Below, piece by piece: positions 29,964 through 38,985 of a stretch of 64,000 bases of DNA. The stretch is from NCBI RefSeq assembly GCF_000613285.1, contig NZ_BAIN01000005.1:26958-90957 (forward strand), written 5' to 3'. This stretch comes from Acetobacter papayae JCM 25143. GTDB taxonomy: Bacteria > Pseudomonadota > Alphaproteobacteria > Acetobacterales > Acetobacteraceae. A program made the translations under genes and the position numbers. Below the pieces are notes generated by a model. The model had not been told where the DNA came from and did not search any database. It saw only the letters and a list, made by a program, of their open reading frames with translations. The number at the start of each line of letters is the position of its first letter. The stretch's first letter is position 1.

Positions 29964-31129
29964 TTAGTCCGTGCCGAACAGATCGCGGGTAAACACCTTA
30001 TCCGCGACATCGCCTAAATCCGGTGTGATACGGTTGGCAATAATCACATCCGAACGGGCTTTGAACGTAGCCGGGTCGCGTATGACCTGAGAGCCGAAGA
30101 AAAGATCTTCCGTCATGGTGGGTTCGTAAACGACGACCTCAATGCCCTTGGCCTTGAGGCGTTTCATAATACCCTGAATCGAGCTTTGCCGGAAATTGTC
30201 GGAAGACGCCTTCATGACCAGGCGGTAAATGCCCACCACGCTGGGGTTCATGGCAAGGATATGGTCTGCCAGAAAATCTTTGCGGGTTCTGTTGGCGTCC
30301 ACAATCGCGCTGATCAGATTTTGTGGCACCTGCGTATAATTGGCCAGAAGCTGCTTGGTGTCCTTGGGCAGGCAGTAGCCGCCATAACCGAAAGACGGGT
30401 TGTTGTAATGCTGGCCAATCCGGGGGTCGAGGCACACGCCTTCAATGATCTGGCGTGCATTCATGCCGCGTGCGAGCGCGTAGCTGTCGAGTTCGTTAAA
30501 GAAGGCAACCCGCATGGCCAGATAGGTGTTGGCAAACAGCTTGATGGCCTCGCTTCCGCCGGTTCGGTAAACAGTTCAGGAATATCGCTTTTGGCCGCCC
30601 CTTCGGCCATTAGCCGCGCGAATTGCCGGGCGCGTTCGGTGGTGTCTCCCACGATAATGCGTGAGGGATAAAGATTATCGTGCAGGGCGCGGCCTTCGCG
30701 CAGGAACTCGGGGGAGAAAATGATCCGGTTGGTTGCATGCGCCTCGCGCTGCTGATCCACAAACCCTACAGGAATGGTGGATTTGATCACCAGTGTCGCC
30801 ACAGGGTTAATGTCCAGAACCTGCCGGATCACGTCCTGCACGGAGGATGTGTCGAAAGAATTGGTATGGGGGTCATAATTCGTGGGGGTGGCGATAATGA
30901 CCAGCTCTGCATTTTCGCACGCGGCATTCAGGTCTGACGTGGCCTGTAGGGAAAGCGGCTTGTCGCGCAGGAACTCGGTAATTCTGTCGTCAATAATGGG
31001 GGATTCCCGCCGGTTGACGCTCGCCACACGCTCGCGGTCAATATCCACCGCTGTAACGGTATGGTGCTGTGCAAGCAAAATGGCATTTGAAAGGCCGACA
31101 TAACCAAGCCCGACGACGGCAATCTGCAT
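29964..31129 (-). CDS. ugd: UDP-glucose 6-dehydrogenase, one frame break
   Basis: About 388 residues after repair, the short bacterial form. The NAD site is [38 protein letters not shown] and the [12 protein letters not shown] loop follow. The catalytic region is [15 protein letters not shown], with the active Cys in GGYCLPKD. The frame breaks near 30551; one more G gives [20 protein letters not shown]. It oxidises UDP-glucose to UDP-glucuronate, a precursor of acidic polysaccharides, and is convergent with the flippase gene 9 bp away. The ATG at 31129 follows GGGAAAG; an ATG at 31141 is also in frame. Confidence 0.9.
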
Positions 31130-31322
31130 TGTCTTTCCCATTTCACGTATCCGAAAGACTCTCTCGCCGGGACTGATCGTTCAGACATACCCGGCAAAAG
31201 CCGGACCATACGCTCCGGGCTTTGGGTAACAGAATTCGGGCATACAGGAGCGTAAGGCATCCGTCCACGCGGTTTTAACCGCCAGACGGCCCATCAGCGA
31301 TGGGGTTGCCTTGCCAGACGGG

Positions 31323-31996
31323 TTAGGCGTTGTCTGTATCGGGATGATGGTGATGGGTGTGAGCAGTATGCTGCACGCTACTGGTGGCGTTGGCAGCGGC
31401 AGAGCTGGACTGCGCATTCTGGGCAGAACTGTTGCTGCTGTCATCGGCGGTGGAGCCCAGCGTGGTGGTGGTGCTGGCCGCCAGATTCTGGTTGTCGGAA
31501 TTGCTCTGGGTGCTGCTGTCCGAGCCCGAGTTATCGTGCTGGAGCATTTCCTGATACGTGTAATTGGCCGTTGCCGTGCGGAACTGCAGGCCGATGCTGT
31601 CCAGCCGTGAAGAATACATGTTCACGTTGCTGTCCACCCCGTTGGCGGAGGGGGAGTTGACCAGCAGATATTTCAGATGCTCCACCGCGCCGTAAGCCGC
31701 GACTTTCTGGGCATAAGGGTAGAGGCATTATTGATAACGGCAGAGGCCGCATCCAGCATGGCGCTCAGGTTATTGATGCTGCTGTCGGTATAGGTGCTGC
31801 CTGCGCTGTTGCTGAGCGCATGCTGGGCGGCGGCGCTCAGGGCGATGGAATCTGCTTCCACCTCAGCCTTTTTGTCAGAGCTGGATGAGGCGGCGTCATG
31901 GGCGCTGGCAGCGCTGTTGCCGGGAGAATCCGGGCTGATATCAGTTTTCTGCCAGGCAACTGGTGTGGACTGCTGGGCGGATGACGTGGCCGACAT
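31323..31996 (-). CDS. Ser/Ala-rich protein with His-rich C-terminus, one frame break
   Basis: About 224 residues after repair. The N-terminal 60 residues and the last 70 are low complexity, rich in Ser, Ala, Asn, Gln and Thr. The centre (NLSAMLDAASAVINNASTLM, then EHLKYLLVNSPSANGVDSNV) is helical. The tail ends TAHTHHHHPDTDNA, a possible metal-binding stretch. The frame breaks near 31709 in a GGG run on the plus strand; one more base gives MPQKVAAYGAVEHLKYLL. The start is the ATG at 31996 with GGAG upstream; no signal peptide is seen. I do not recognise the family. Confidence 0.6.
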
Positions 31997-32267
31997 TTTT
32001 AATGACTCCAGTTCCCGGAACGGACAATGCTTTATTCCGCGCCACAACCGGTTAAAAGATCGTTAAATAAGATATGGAAAAAAGGACAGAAATGAACACA
32101 CTCTATTGTAATGGAGCAATGCCTCGGGGCAATAGAGAGCCCCTGCACAGGAACCGGTATGCGTAATTGCTGTTCCGGTTCCTGTTTTTACAGAGTTTAC
32201 GCCCTGAACGGGCTCCGCTTTCTTTTCGTTACCCTCAGACAGGCTGGAAAGAGAGCGGGTGTCCTGA

Positions 32268-33589
32268 TCAGAAGCCGATCATGGCATCGCCACCAAAGGT
32301 GAACATGCCGTTGTTGCGACCGCCGTTGAACGGGTGGGTGTTGTTGAGCGAACGGTCAAAGCGGATTTCAGGCCGCAGGGCAAATACGCGCACGCCCTTG
32401 CCCAGGTCCGGGTGGTAGTTGAAGCCCAGCGTCAGTTCACCATAGGTGGTGCCGTGTCCGCCGGGGCCGGGGTAAAGGTTGGACGCGCCATGGCCGGAAA
32501 TGGCGTTCATGTAGGAGTTGTTGCCCATAAAGGTGGCAACCATGGCGTTGTTGTTATCGCGGTAGATTTCGCCACGATAATTGAAGGTCACGCTGGGGCT
32601 GACAACATAGCTCAGGAAGGTCACAACACTGAATGCATCAGCCGCCTTGAAGGGGCCGTTAACCGTGTCGTGGGTCTTGAGGCCCTGATCATGCAGGAAG
32701 TTGAACTCTGCCGTAACGCTCAGGCGGTCGTTGACCTGCAGGGTAGCGTTGATGTCGTTCCAGAAGCGTTCAGCCTGATTGGCAACATAAGGCCCATGAG
32801 GATGCTGTTGTTTTCGGGGCCAACGCGGCTCAGTTCAACAATCTTCAGCTTGCCGCCCAGCAGATTGTTGAGGTTGATGCCAAAATACCCGGCAGGGCGG
32901 GAGTTGTTGTCAGCCGTGCCGAACGTTACCTGATTGCCGGTGTCGATCCCGAAGGTGACATCAACAGTCTTGTTCACATGCCAGTTGAACATGGCCCCGA
33001 CATGTTCGAAGGGTACGGAGTATTCTGAAGTATAGGCCAGAGTATAGAAGGGGCGGCCTGTGGGGTCCATGACTTCCACACCCATGGGGGCCTGCAGGAT
33101 ACCAACCTGCATATCCAGCCCGCCATCCGTGGCCCACGGCAGATGTACATCCACATGCGCCTGTGCGGGAATAAGCTGATAACGGCTGCTCCATTCCTGA
33201 TCGCTAATGCCGACCAGATGGTAGTAGCGCGCATCAGAACCATAAATGCCCTGCAGAGTGAAGCCGATCTGATATTCCCCAGCATCGCCGGTATTGGCTT
33301 TCTGCATGGTCAGCACAACCTGGTTAAGCTGTGCCTGATTGGCGTGGTCGGCAAAGAAGTTGCCGTAGTTATAGCCGTCGGTGGGGCGGGCCGGGTTGGC
33401 CATAATACCACCGTCAATCAGTCCGGTCAGGGTGATGTCGGACAGCCAGTTTGAAAAGCCCTTGCTCTTGGTTGCTGATGTCGCGAACGGGTGCCATTCG
33501 GCATGGGCCGGTGTTGCGGCCTGAGATGCGACGAAGGATGCGAGGGTAAGCGCGGAAAAACCGGCCAGTTTTCTGCGGGTAAGGGCCAT
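32268..33589 (-). CDS. BBP2-type outer-membrane beta-barrel porin, one frame break
   Basis: About 440 residues after repair. A twin-Arg-like basic start (MALTRRKLAGFSALTLASFV) and cleavage after AHA give a signal peptide. The body matches beta-barrel porin-2: ITLTGLIDGGIMANPARP, NFFADHANQAQLNQVVL and GMEV-like VGILQAPMGVEVMDPTGRP. The C-terminus ends in Phe (FTFGGDAMIGF). The frame breaks near 32791; one more base gives MGPYVANQAERFWNDINATL. The upstream 460 bp probably holds its promoter. It likely forms an outer-membrane channel; the solute is unknown. Confidence 0.83.
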
Positions 33590-34048
33590 ACGGTCAGTAT
33601 CCTTTTATAATTACTTATTGAATGTCTGTTTAATTACGCTCGGTAATGTAATTATCGGTAATATGCCTTGTTACGAAGTGCAATTAAATGAACGCTGGAG
33701 GCGGGCGTTTTTCGGGCTGTCTGCCTGTCTTCTGTTTTATGTGAAATGAACAAAAAAATTAAAATAATGAAGATATATAAAGGGAAAACAGTTTTTCATT
33801 CGTTTTCGTTCCTGCGTCAGAACATGTGGTAAATGCGACAATCATGAGACACGGGGGCCGGAATTGTGTTGAAAAAGAAAAAAATGACCAACTATTGCAT
33901 GTAAGTAACAGTTGGTTCTTGTGCCTTTCGATCGCGGCGGGTTTGATGCCTGTGAAAGGTAGGCAGGAGGCGGGTTCATTTTAACTCTTGCAACGAAAGG
34001 CGCTTGCCCCCATCTTGATCACTGGTGCCACTGTTAAAGTGGTGATGA
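33590..34048. other. Intergenic region between porin and riboflavin operon
   Basis: About 460 bp, AT-rich near the porin start (33600-33700 and 33740-33800). It must contain the divergent promoters of the porin and the rib operon. An irregular CACTGTTAAAGTG inverted repeat (CACT/AGTG) lies at 34029-34041, immediately before the riboswitch. No gene was seen. Confidence 0.4.
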
Positions 34049-34190
34049 CGTTCTCAGGGCAGGGTGTAATTCCCTACCGGCGGTAAGCAGCCTGACAGGT
34101 TGTAAGCCCGCGAGCGCCCGCTCAGGCGGGGTCAGCAGATCCGGTGTAATTCCGGGGCCGACGGTGACAGTCCGGATGAAAGAGAACGCG
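34049..34190 (+). promoter_or_regulatory. FMN riboswitch (RFN element)
   Basis: The conserved RFN core is plain to see: GTTCTCAGGGCAGGGTGTAA at the 5' end, CCCTACCGGCGGTAA, then AGCCCGCGAGCG, CAGATCCGGTGTAATTCCGG, GCCGACGGTGACAGTCCGGA and GATGAAAGAGAACG closing the P1 stem. It lies directly upstream of ribD and is followed by a terminator-like hairpin. When FMN binds, transcription of the ribD-ribE-ribBA-ribH operon should be reduced. Confidence 0.97.
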
Positions 34191-34200
34191 AGGGATATCT

Positions 34201-34248
34201 CCCGCCCTATCCGCGTCTTGCGCGGGGAGGATGGGGGCGTGTCTTTTC
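34201..34248 (+). terminator. Attenuator hairpin of the FMN riboswitch
   Basis: CCCGCCCTATCCGCG at 34201-34215 can pair with CGCGGGGAGGATGGGGGCG at 34221-34239 around a 5-base loop, followed by GTGTCTTTTCG. This is a GC-rich, slightly bulged intrinsic terminator located between the aptamer and ribD, consistent with control by premature termination. Confidence 0.65.
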
Positions 34249-34273
34249 GTCAGGCCCTGAGTCCGTCCGGTGT

Positions 34274-35346
34274 ATGGGATGGATGAGAGAATTCAGGGTG
34301 AACAGCACTCAACACTCCTGGGCGTATGAAATGCCAGCGGCAATAGGCGCGGCGTTCGATCTCGCCGTGTCGGAAGCATGGCGCTTCATGGGGCGTACGG
34401 CTCCCAACCCTGCGGTGGGTTGTGTGCTGCTTGATGCCAACGGCACGGTGCTGGTCATTGCTGCACACCACCGGGCCGGGGCGGCCCATGCCGAGCGTCT
34501 GGCGGTTGAGCAGGCCCGGCAGCTTGGTGTGGCAGAGCGGATTCATACGGCTGTTGTGACGCTTGAGCCTGTAACCATACCGGGCGCACGCCCCCCTGCA
34601 CCGAAGCCTTGCTTTCAACGCCCGTGCGGACTGTCTGGATCGGCTGTGCGGACCCCAACCCTCATGTGCAGGGCGGTGGGGCGGCTTTTCTGGCTGAGCG
34701 TGGGCTTGAGGTCCGCTGGCTGGCGCAAAGCGCGAATGCTCAGGCCACGCTGAACCGTTGCCGCGCCTTGCTGGCGCCGTTTGCCAGCAAGGCTGTGCGC
34801 GGACGTCCGTGGATTACCGTCAAACAGGCGCTGGACAGCACCGGCTCCATGGTGCCCCCGACGGGGCGCACAACCTTTACCACCCCCGAATCGCTCCATT
34901 TTGCCCATGCCCTGCGGCGCGTGACCGATGGCGTGATAACCGCCACGGGCACGGCGCGGGCGGACAGGCCCGATCTGACCGTCCGCCATGTGGAAGATCA
35001 CCCCGAACGTCGCCGTATGCTGGTGATATGCGGTCAGCAGGCAAACGTGCCCGCAGACTGGCTTGCCAGCCGGGAGCGGGTGTTTGATGTGCATTTCTGC
35101 CCTGACTGCGCGGCCCTGCCTGATCTGCTCACCCGAACCGAGGCCCTGTGGCTTCTGGTAGAGGCAGGCCCGACCCTGCTGGCAGCTCTGCACCGCCATG
35201 CACTGTGGGATGACTGGCTGACCATTCGCCAGGACGCGCAGGGGCAGGACCATTTTTCTGTTTCAACCCGGCAGGATGTCACACCGCTTTCGCTTTTCGC
35301 GGAGTGGGCGCGCTGCACGCAGGAGGCTGCATGTTCTCTGGTATAA
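34274..35346 (+). CDS. ribD: Bifunctional riboflavin biosynthesis protein RibD, one frame break
   Basis: About 357 residues after repair. The N-terminal deaminase domain has HRAGAAHAERLA (zinc His and catalytic Glu) and, after repair, LEPCNHTGRTPPCTEALL with both zinc Cys residues. The C-terminal reductase domain has RGRPWITVKQALDSTGSM and LTVRH. The break is near 34568, where CC for CCC destroys the PC of the zinc site. It carries out deamination and ribose reduction of the pyrimidine intermediate of riboflavin synthesis. It overlaps ribE by 16 bp. The start at 34274 is the first ATG; one a few codons later is possible. Confidence 0.93.
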
Positions 35347-35933
35347 TTGAATCGCTCGGGCGTGTTGTCGGGCTAGATCATCAGCCTCATTCACTGGTGC
35401 TGGATATCGAAAGCGACCTGACCAATGTGGCTGAGGGTGAAAGCATTGCCCTCAACGGTGTCTGCCTGACAGCACTAGCCGCTGTTGAAGCCGGACCTGT
35501 GCGGTTTTTTGTCAGTGCGGAAACGCTCGGCTGTACCACGCTGGGCGCGCTGGCACTGGGCTGCCGGGTTAATCTGGAGCGTGCGGTTACGCCGTCCACC
35601 CGGCTTTCAGGGCATATTGTGCAGGGTCATGTGGATGCGATGGCCCGCTACAAGGGGCATACCACCGAGGGCGAAGGGCGTCGGGTCGTGTTTGAAGTGC
35701 CTGCTAGCCTGCGCCGCTACATGGTGGAAAAAGGCTCCGTCGCGCTGGATGGTATCAGCCTTACCCTCAACACTCTGGGGGAAGAACAGGACGGCGTGTT
35801 CGAAATCGGGCTGATGATTATCCCTCATACCTGGACGCACACCACACTCGGCACCCTGTCTAACGGAGAGAGTGTGAATGTCGAAGTGGACGTGATCGCA
35901 AAATATGTGGAGGCACAATGCCGGACCAAATGA
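35331..35933 (+). CDS. ribE: Riboflavin synthase alpha subunit
   Basis: A 200-residue protein made of two lumazine-binding repeats, each with the family pattern: [22 protein letters not shown] in the first and [31 protein letters not shown] in the second. It joins two molecules of 6,7-dimethyl-8-ribityllumazine into riboflavin. The ATG at 35331 lies within the end of ribD, and its own end overlaps the start of ribBA by 16 bp, so the operon is translationally coupled. The frame is intact. Confidence 0.96.
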   Translation: MFSGIIESLGRVVGLDHQPHSLVLDIESDLTNVAEGESIALNGVCLTALAAVEAGPVRFFVSAETLGCTTLGALALGCRVNLERAVTPSTRLSGHIVQGHVDAMARYKGHTTEGEGRRVVFEVPASLRRYMVEKGSVALDGISLTLNTLGEEQDGVFEIGLMIIPHTWTHTTLGTLSNGESVNVEVDVIAKYVEAQCRTK

Positions 35934-37280
35934 CAGCCCGACCGGGCGAACGGGCCCCACACTCTGCCGGGGGGGCGCCTTCCGTAGCGTTACTGCGCGC
36001 GCTGGATGCGGTGCGTAACGGGCGCATGGTTATCATGGTTGATGATGAGGACCGTGAGAACGAAGGCGATCTGGTTATGGCCGCGGAGTTCATGACACCT
36101 GCGGCCATGAACTTCATGATCACGCATGCGCGTGGTCTGGTCTGCCTGCGCTGGTGCCTGAGCAGGTGGAGCGGCTGGGCCTGTCCATGATGGTTCGGCA
36201 GGATGACAATACAGCCCGCCACGGTACGGCCTTTACGGTGTCCATCGAGGCGCGTGAGGGCGTTAGCACCGGTATTTCCGCAGCCGACCGCTCCCATACG
36301 GTGCGGGTTGCGGCATCGGATACGGTTTGCGCGCAGGATATCGCAACGCCGGGACATATTTTCCCGCTGCGTGCGGCTCCGGGCGGGGTGCTGGAGCGTA
36401 TTGGCCATACCGAAGGCTCGATTGACCTGCTGCGCCTTGCCGGGCTGAAGCCCGCGTCCGTGATCTGCGAAATCCTGAACGAGGATGGCACCATGGCGCG
36501 CCGTCCTCAGCTTGAGGTTTTCGGCCGCCTGCATGACATGCCCATTATTTCCATTGCCGAACTGGCGGAGTGGATTGGTGCGCATGGCTGGCGCCGGTTA
36601 CCGGGGCAGATGTTCCCGCTGCTGATGCTGTGGCCGGTGTGGTGGAGCCCGCCTTGCCCGACCTCGCGCATGCGGCCCTGCCCAGCGTCTATGGTGGTGA
36701 TGATCTGCTGATCCATGCTTTCCGCGATAAAAATGGCATGGAGCACGTGGCGCTGGTCAAAGGCGATGTAACCTCTGGCGAGGTGCCTCTGGTGCGCCTG
36801 CATTCCGAATGCGTGACGGGCGATGCCTTTGGCTCGCTCCGGTGCGATTGCGGGGCCCAGCTTCAGGCAGCCCTGCGCGCTATCGGCGAGGCTTCGTGTG
36901 GGGTTCTGGTTTATGTGCGCGGGCATGAAGGGCGGGGCATTGGCCTTGTCAATAAAATCCGGGCCTATGAATTGCAGGATGCGGGGCTGGATACGGTGGA
37001 TGCCAATCATCGCCTTGGCTTTGCGGCGGATGCGCGAGACTGGCATGCGGCTTCGGGTATCCTGCGCAGTCTGGGTATTGGCGAGCTGAACCTGTTGACC
37101 AATAATCCCGCCAAGGTGCGTGCGCTGGAAGCGCGGGGTTTTGTCGTGCGCGAGAGAATCGGGCTCGAAATTGCCCCCAATGCGTTCAATCAGGCTTATC
37201 TGCGTGCCAAACGGCAGCGTATGGGCCATCATCTGGGTAGTTTTGCCGCGACATCGGTCGAGCAGGATACGCTGGTCTGA
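35918..37280 (+). CDS. ribBA: Fused DHBP synthase / GTP cyclohydrolase II, two frame breaks
   Basis: About 454 residues after repair. The RibB half shows [39 protein letters not shown] and [20 protein letters not shown]. The RibA half shows [20 protein letters not shown] with the zinc Cys residues, then [12 protein letters not shown] and [13 protein letters not shown]. Breaks lie near 36148 (one G missing in CCTG-CG, restoring [14 protein letters not shown]) and 36594-36597 (one C or G missing, joining WR to [12 protein letters not shown]). It supplies both early precursors of riboflavin. Breaks in a gene this central argue for sequence error. Confidence 0.94.
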
Positions 37281-37310
37281 GTTTTTTTATTCTAAGGATA
37301 CGTTATTACA

Positions 37311-37799
37311 ATGGGCACCCGTTCTCCTGTTACCCTGCCGGATCTGGCCGCTCTTTCTCCGGCTCCGCGTCTTGCGCTGATTGTCAGCCGTTTTAACGAA
37401 ACCGTTACGGGCGGCCTGCGCGATGGTGCCGTGGCCTGGCTGGCGGAACATAATATTGCCATTGCGGACGAAGATATTCTGGCGGCACCCGGTGCGTTTG
37501 AAATGCCGCTGCTGGCGCAGGCACTGGCCAAAAGCGGACGTTATGAAGGCGTTATCTGCCTTGGCTGTGTGGTCAAGGGCGATACGGCGCATTTTGAGTT
37601 CATCAGCCTTGGTACCACGGTGGGTATCATGCAGGCATCTTTGGCAACGGAAGTGCCCATCGCATTCGGGGTGCTGACAACCTATACGGAAGAACAGGCT
37701 CAAGTCCGTTCGTCCGATGATGTGCATAACAAGGGTCGTGAAGCCGCTGCGGCCTGCGTGGAGTCTCTGGCCCTGCTGCGCAGCATTCGCGCAGGCTAG
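37311..37799 (+). CDS. ribH: 6,7-dimethyl-8-ribityllumazine synthase
   Basis: A 162-residue intact lumazine synthase. LIVSRFNETVTGGLRDGAV is the ribityl-binding start, APGAFEMPLLAQAL holds the substrate loop, GCVVKGDTAHFEFI the conserved phosphate/catalytic region, and FGVLTTYTEEQA the end of the site (the usual TxD/T region). It condenses the RibB product with the pyrimidine from the RibD branch. It is the last gene of the FMN-riboswitch operon, 30 bp after ribBA. Confidence 0.97.
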   Translation: MGTRSPVTLPDLAALSPAPRLALIVSRFNETVTGGLRDGAVAWLAEHNIAIADEDILAAPGAFEMPLLAQALAKSGRYEGVICLGCVVKGDTAHFEFISLGTTVGIMQASLATEVPIAFGVLTTYTEEQAQVRSSDDVHNKGREAAAACVESLALLRSIRAG

Positions 37800-37854
37800 T
37801 GTCTCCCGCCCAGCCATGAGTGACTGAAATGCGGCAAGGGAGCAGGGAACAGAC

Positions 37855-38865
37855 ATGAAGCGGGTAACATGTGCCGCTGGCGTGATCGGGCTGGCTCTTA
37901 CCGTGTGGATGCTGGTTCAGTTTGGCGCGCATGCCATACTGACGCTGGTGGTCAGTTGTGGCTGGGGCATTGTTGCCGTTATTGTCTTTCATGCGGTGCA
38001 GGTGTGTCTGTCCGCGCAGGCATGGCGCATCCTCTGCGGGGGGATGTCAGGCCCAGCCCTGCACCTGAAGGACTTTTTCCTGCTTCGCTGCGTGCGTGAA
38101 GGCATCAATAACCTCCTGCCTGTTGCTCAGGTGGGGGGAGAGGTTATGTCCAGCAGGCTGCTCGCCCGGCGCGATATTGGCGGCCGGCGGGCCGCGGCTT
38201 CCACCATCTGTGATCTGACACTGGAACTGCTCAGTCAGGTTCTGTTCACCTGTGCGGGCCTGACCCTGCTTCTATTTCTGGTGCACCGCTCCAGTGTGAC
38301 GGATCACCTTGTGGAAAGTGCCGTGGTTCTGCTGGTCATTGGTGTGGGTGTGTTTGCCAGCCAGTGGCTGGGGGCTGTCGCACTGATCGAAAAGCTGCTG
38401 GTGCGTATTGCCTCGCATCTGGGCTGGACCGGGGTGGATGGTATTCGCGGCCTGCATGAAGAAGTCATGTCCCTTTACAAGAGCGGACATAACGCCTTCC
38501 TTGGCATTATCTTTCAGCTTGTGGCGTGGGTTCTGGGCACGTTAGAGGTCTGGCTTATCCTGCACTTTATGGGGCATGGCTGCACGCTGGCGCAGGCCTT
38601 TGTTATCGAAGGCGTAGGGCAGGCGGCCAAATCGGCCGGGTTTGCCGTGCCGGGCGGGCTTGGTGTTTCCGAAGGGGGCTATATCGTGGTGGGCAGTCTG
38701 TTTGGCATTGCCCCGCCGGTGGCCATAGCCCTGTCCTTGATCAAGCGTTTGCGCGAGATCGCATGGGGGCTGCCGTCTCTCGTGCTGTGGCAATGGCTGG
38801 AGCACGCATGGGCGGCCCGGCCCACCCGGCCGGGTGGCTCCTCTCTCTTCCGTTCAGGCTCATAG
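37855..38865 (+). CDS. hpnL: HpnL-like lysylphosphatidylglycerol synthetase/flippase-type membrane protein
   Basis: A 336-residue integral membrane protein with about eight hydrophobic segments, of the UPF0104/AglD-like family. Family marks are LRCVREGINNLLPVAQVGGE near residue 80 and AKSAGFAVPGGLGVSEGGYI near residue 258. Followed by hpnN it matches the HpnL group of hopanoid loci. A role in hopanoid or lipid handling in the inner membrane is inferred from family and context; its biochemical activity is not established. The frame is intact. Confidence 0.78.
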   Translation: MKRVTCAAGVIGLALTVWMLVQFGAHAILTLVVSCGWGIVAVIVFHAVQVCLSAQAWRILCGGMSGPALHLKDFFLLRCVREGINNLLPVAQVGGEVMSSRLLARRDIGGRRAAASTICDLTLELLSQVLFTCAGLTLLLFLVHRSSVTDHLVESAVVLLVIGVGVFASQWLGAVALIEKLLVRIASHLGWTGVDGIRGLHEEVMSLYKSGHNAFLGIIFQLVAWVLGTLEVWLILHFMGHGCTLAQAFVIEGVGQAAKSAGFAVPGGLGVSEGGYIVVGSLFGIAPPVAIALSLIKRLREIAWGLPSLVLWQWLEHAWAARPTRPGGSSLFRSGS

Positions 38866-38985
38866 AGCGTGCGGGTGCATATCCTCTCTTGCGTCAGGCG
38901 AGGGGGTTGGGCAAACCAGAGCGGTTTCCGGTGTCAGCCCCGACAGCCTGAAGTCAAGATCTAGAACAGGGTTCCGTCGCTCATC

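Noticed and set aside
34568..36597. Programmed frameshifting in ribD and ribBA
   Set aside because: No slippery heptamer or downstream pseudoknot seen, and the sites differ from each other; the same -1 G/C loss occurs in unrelated genes.
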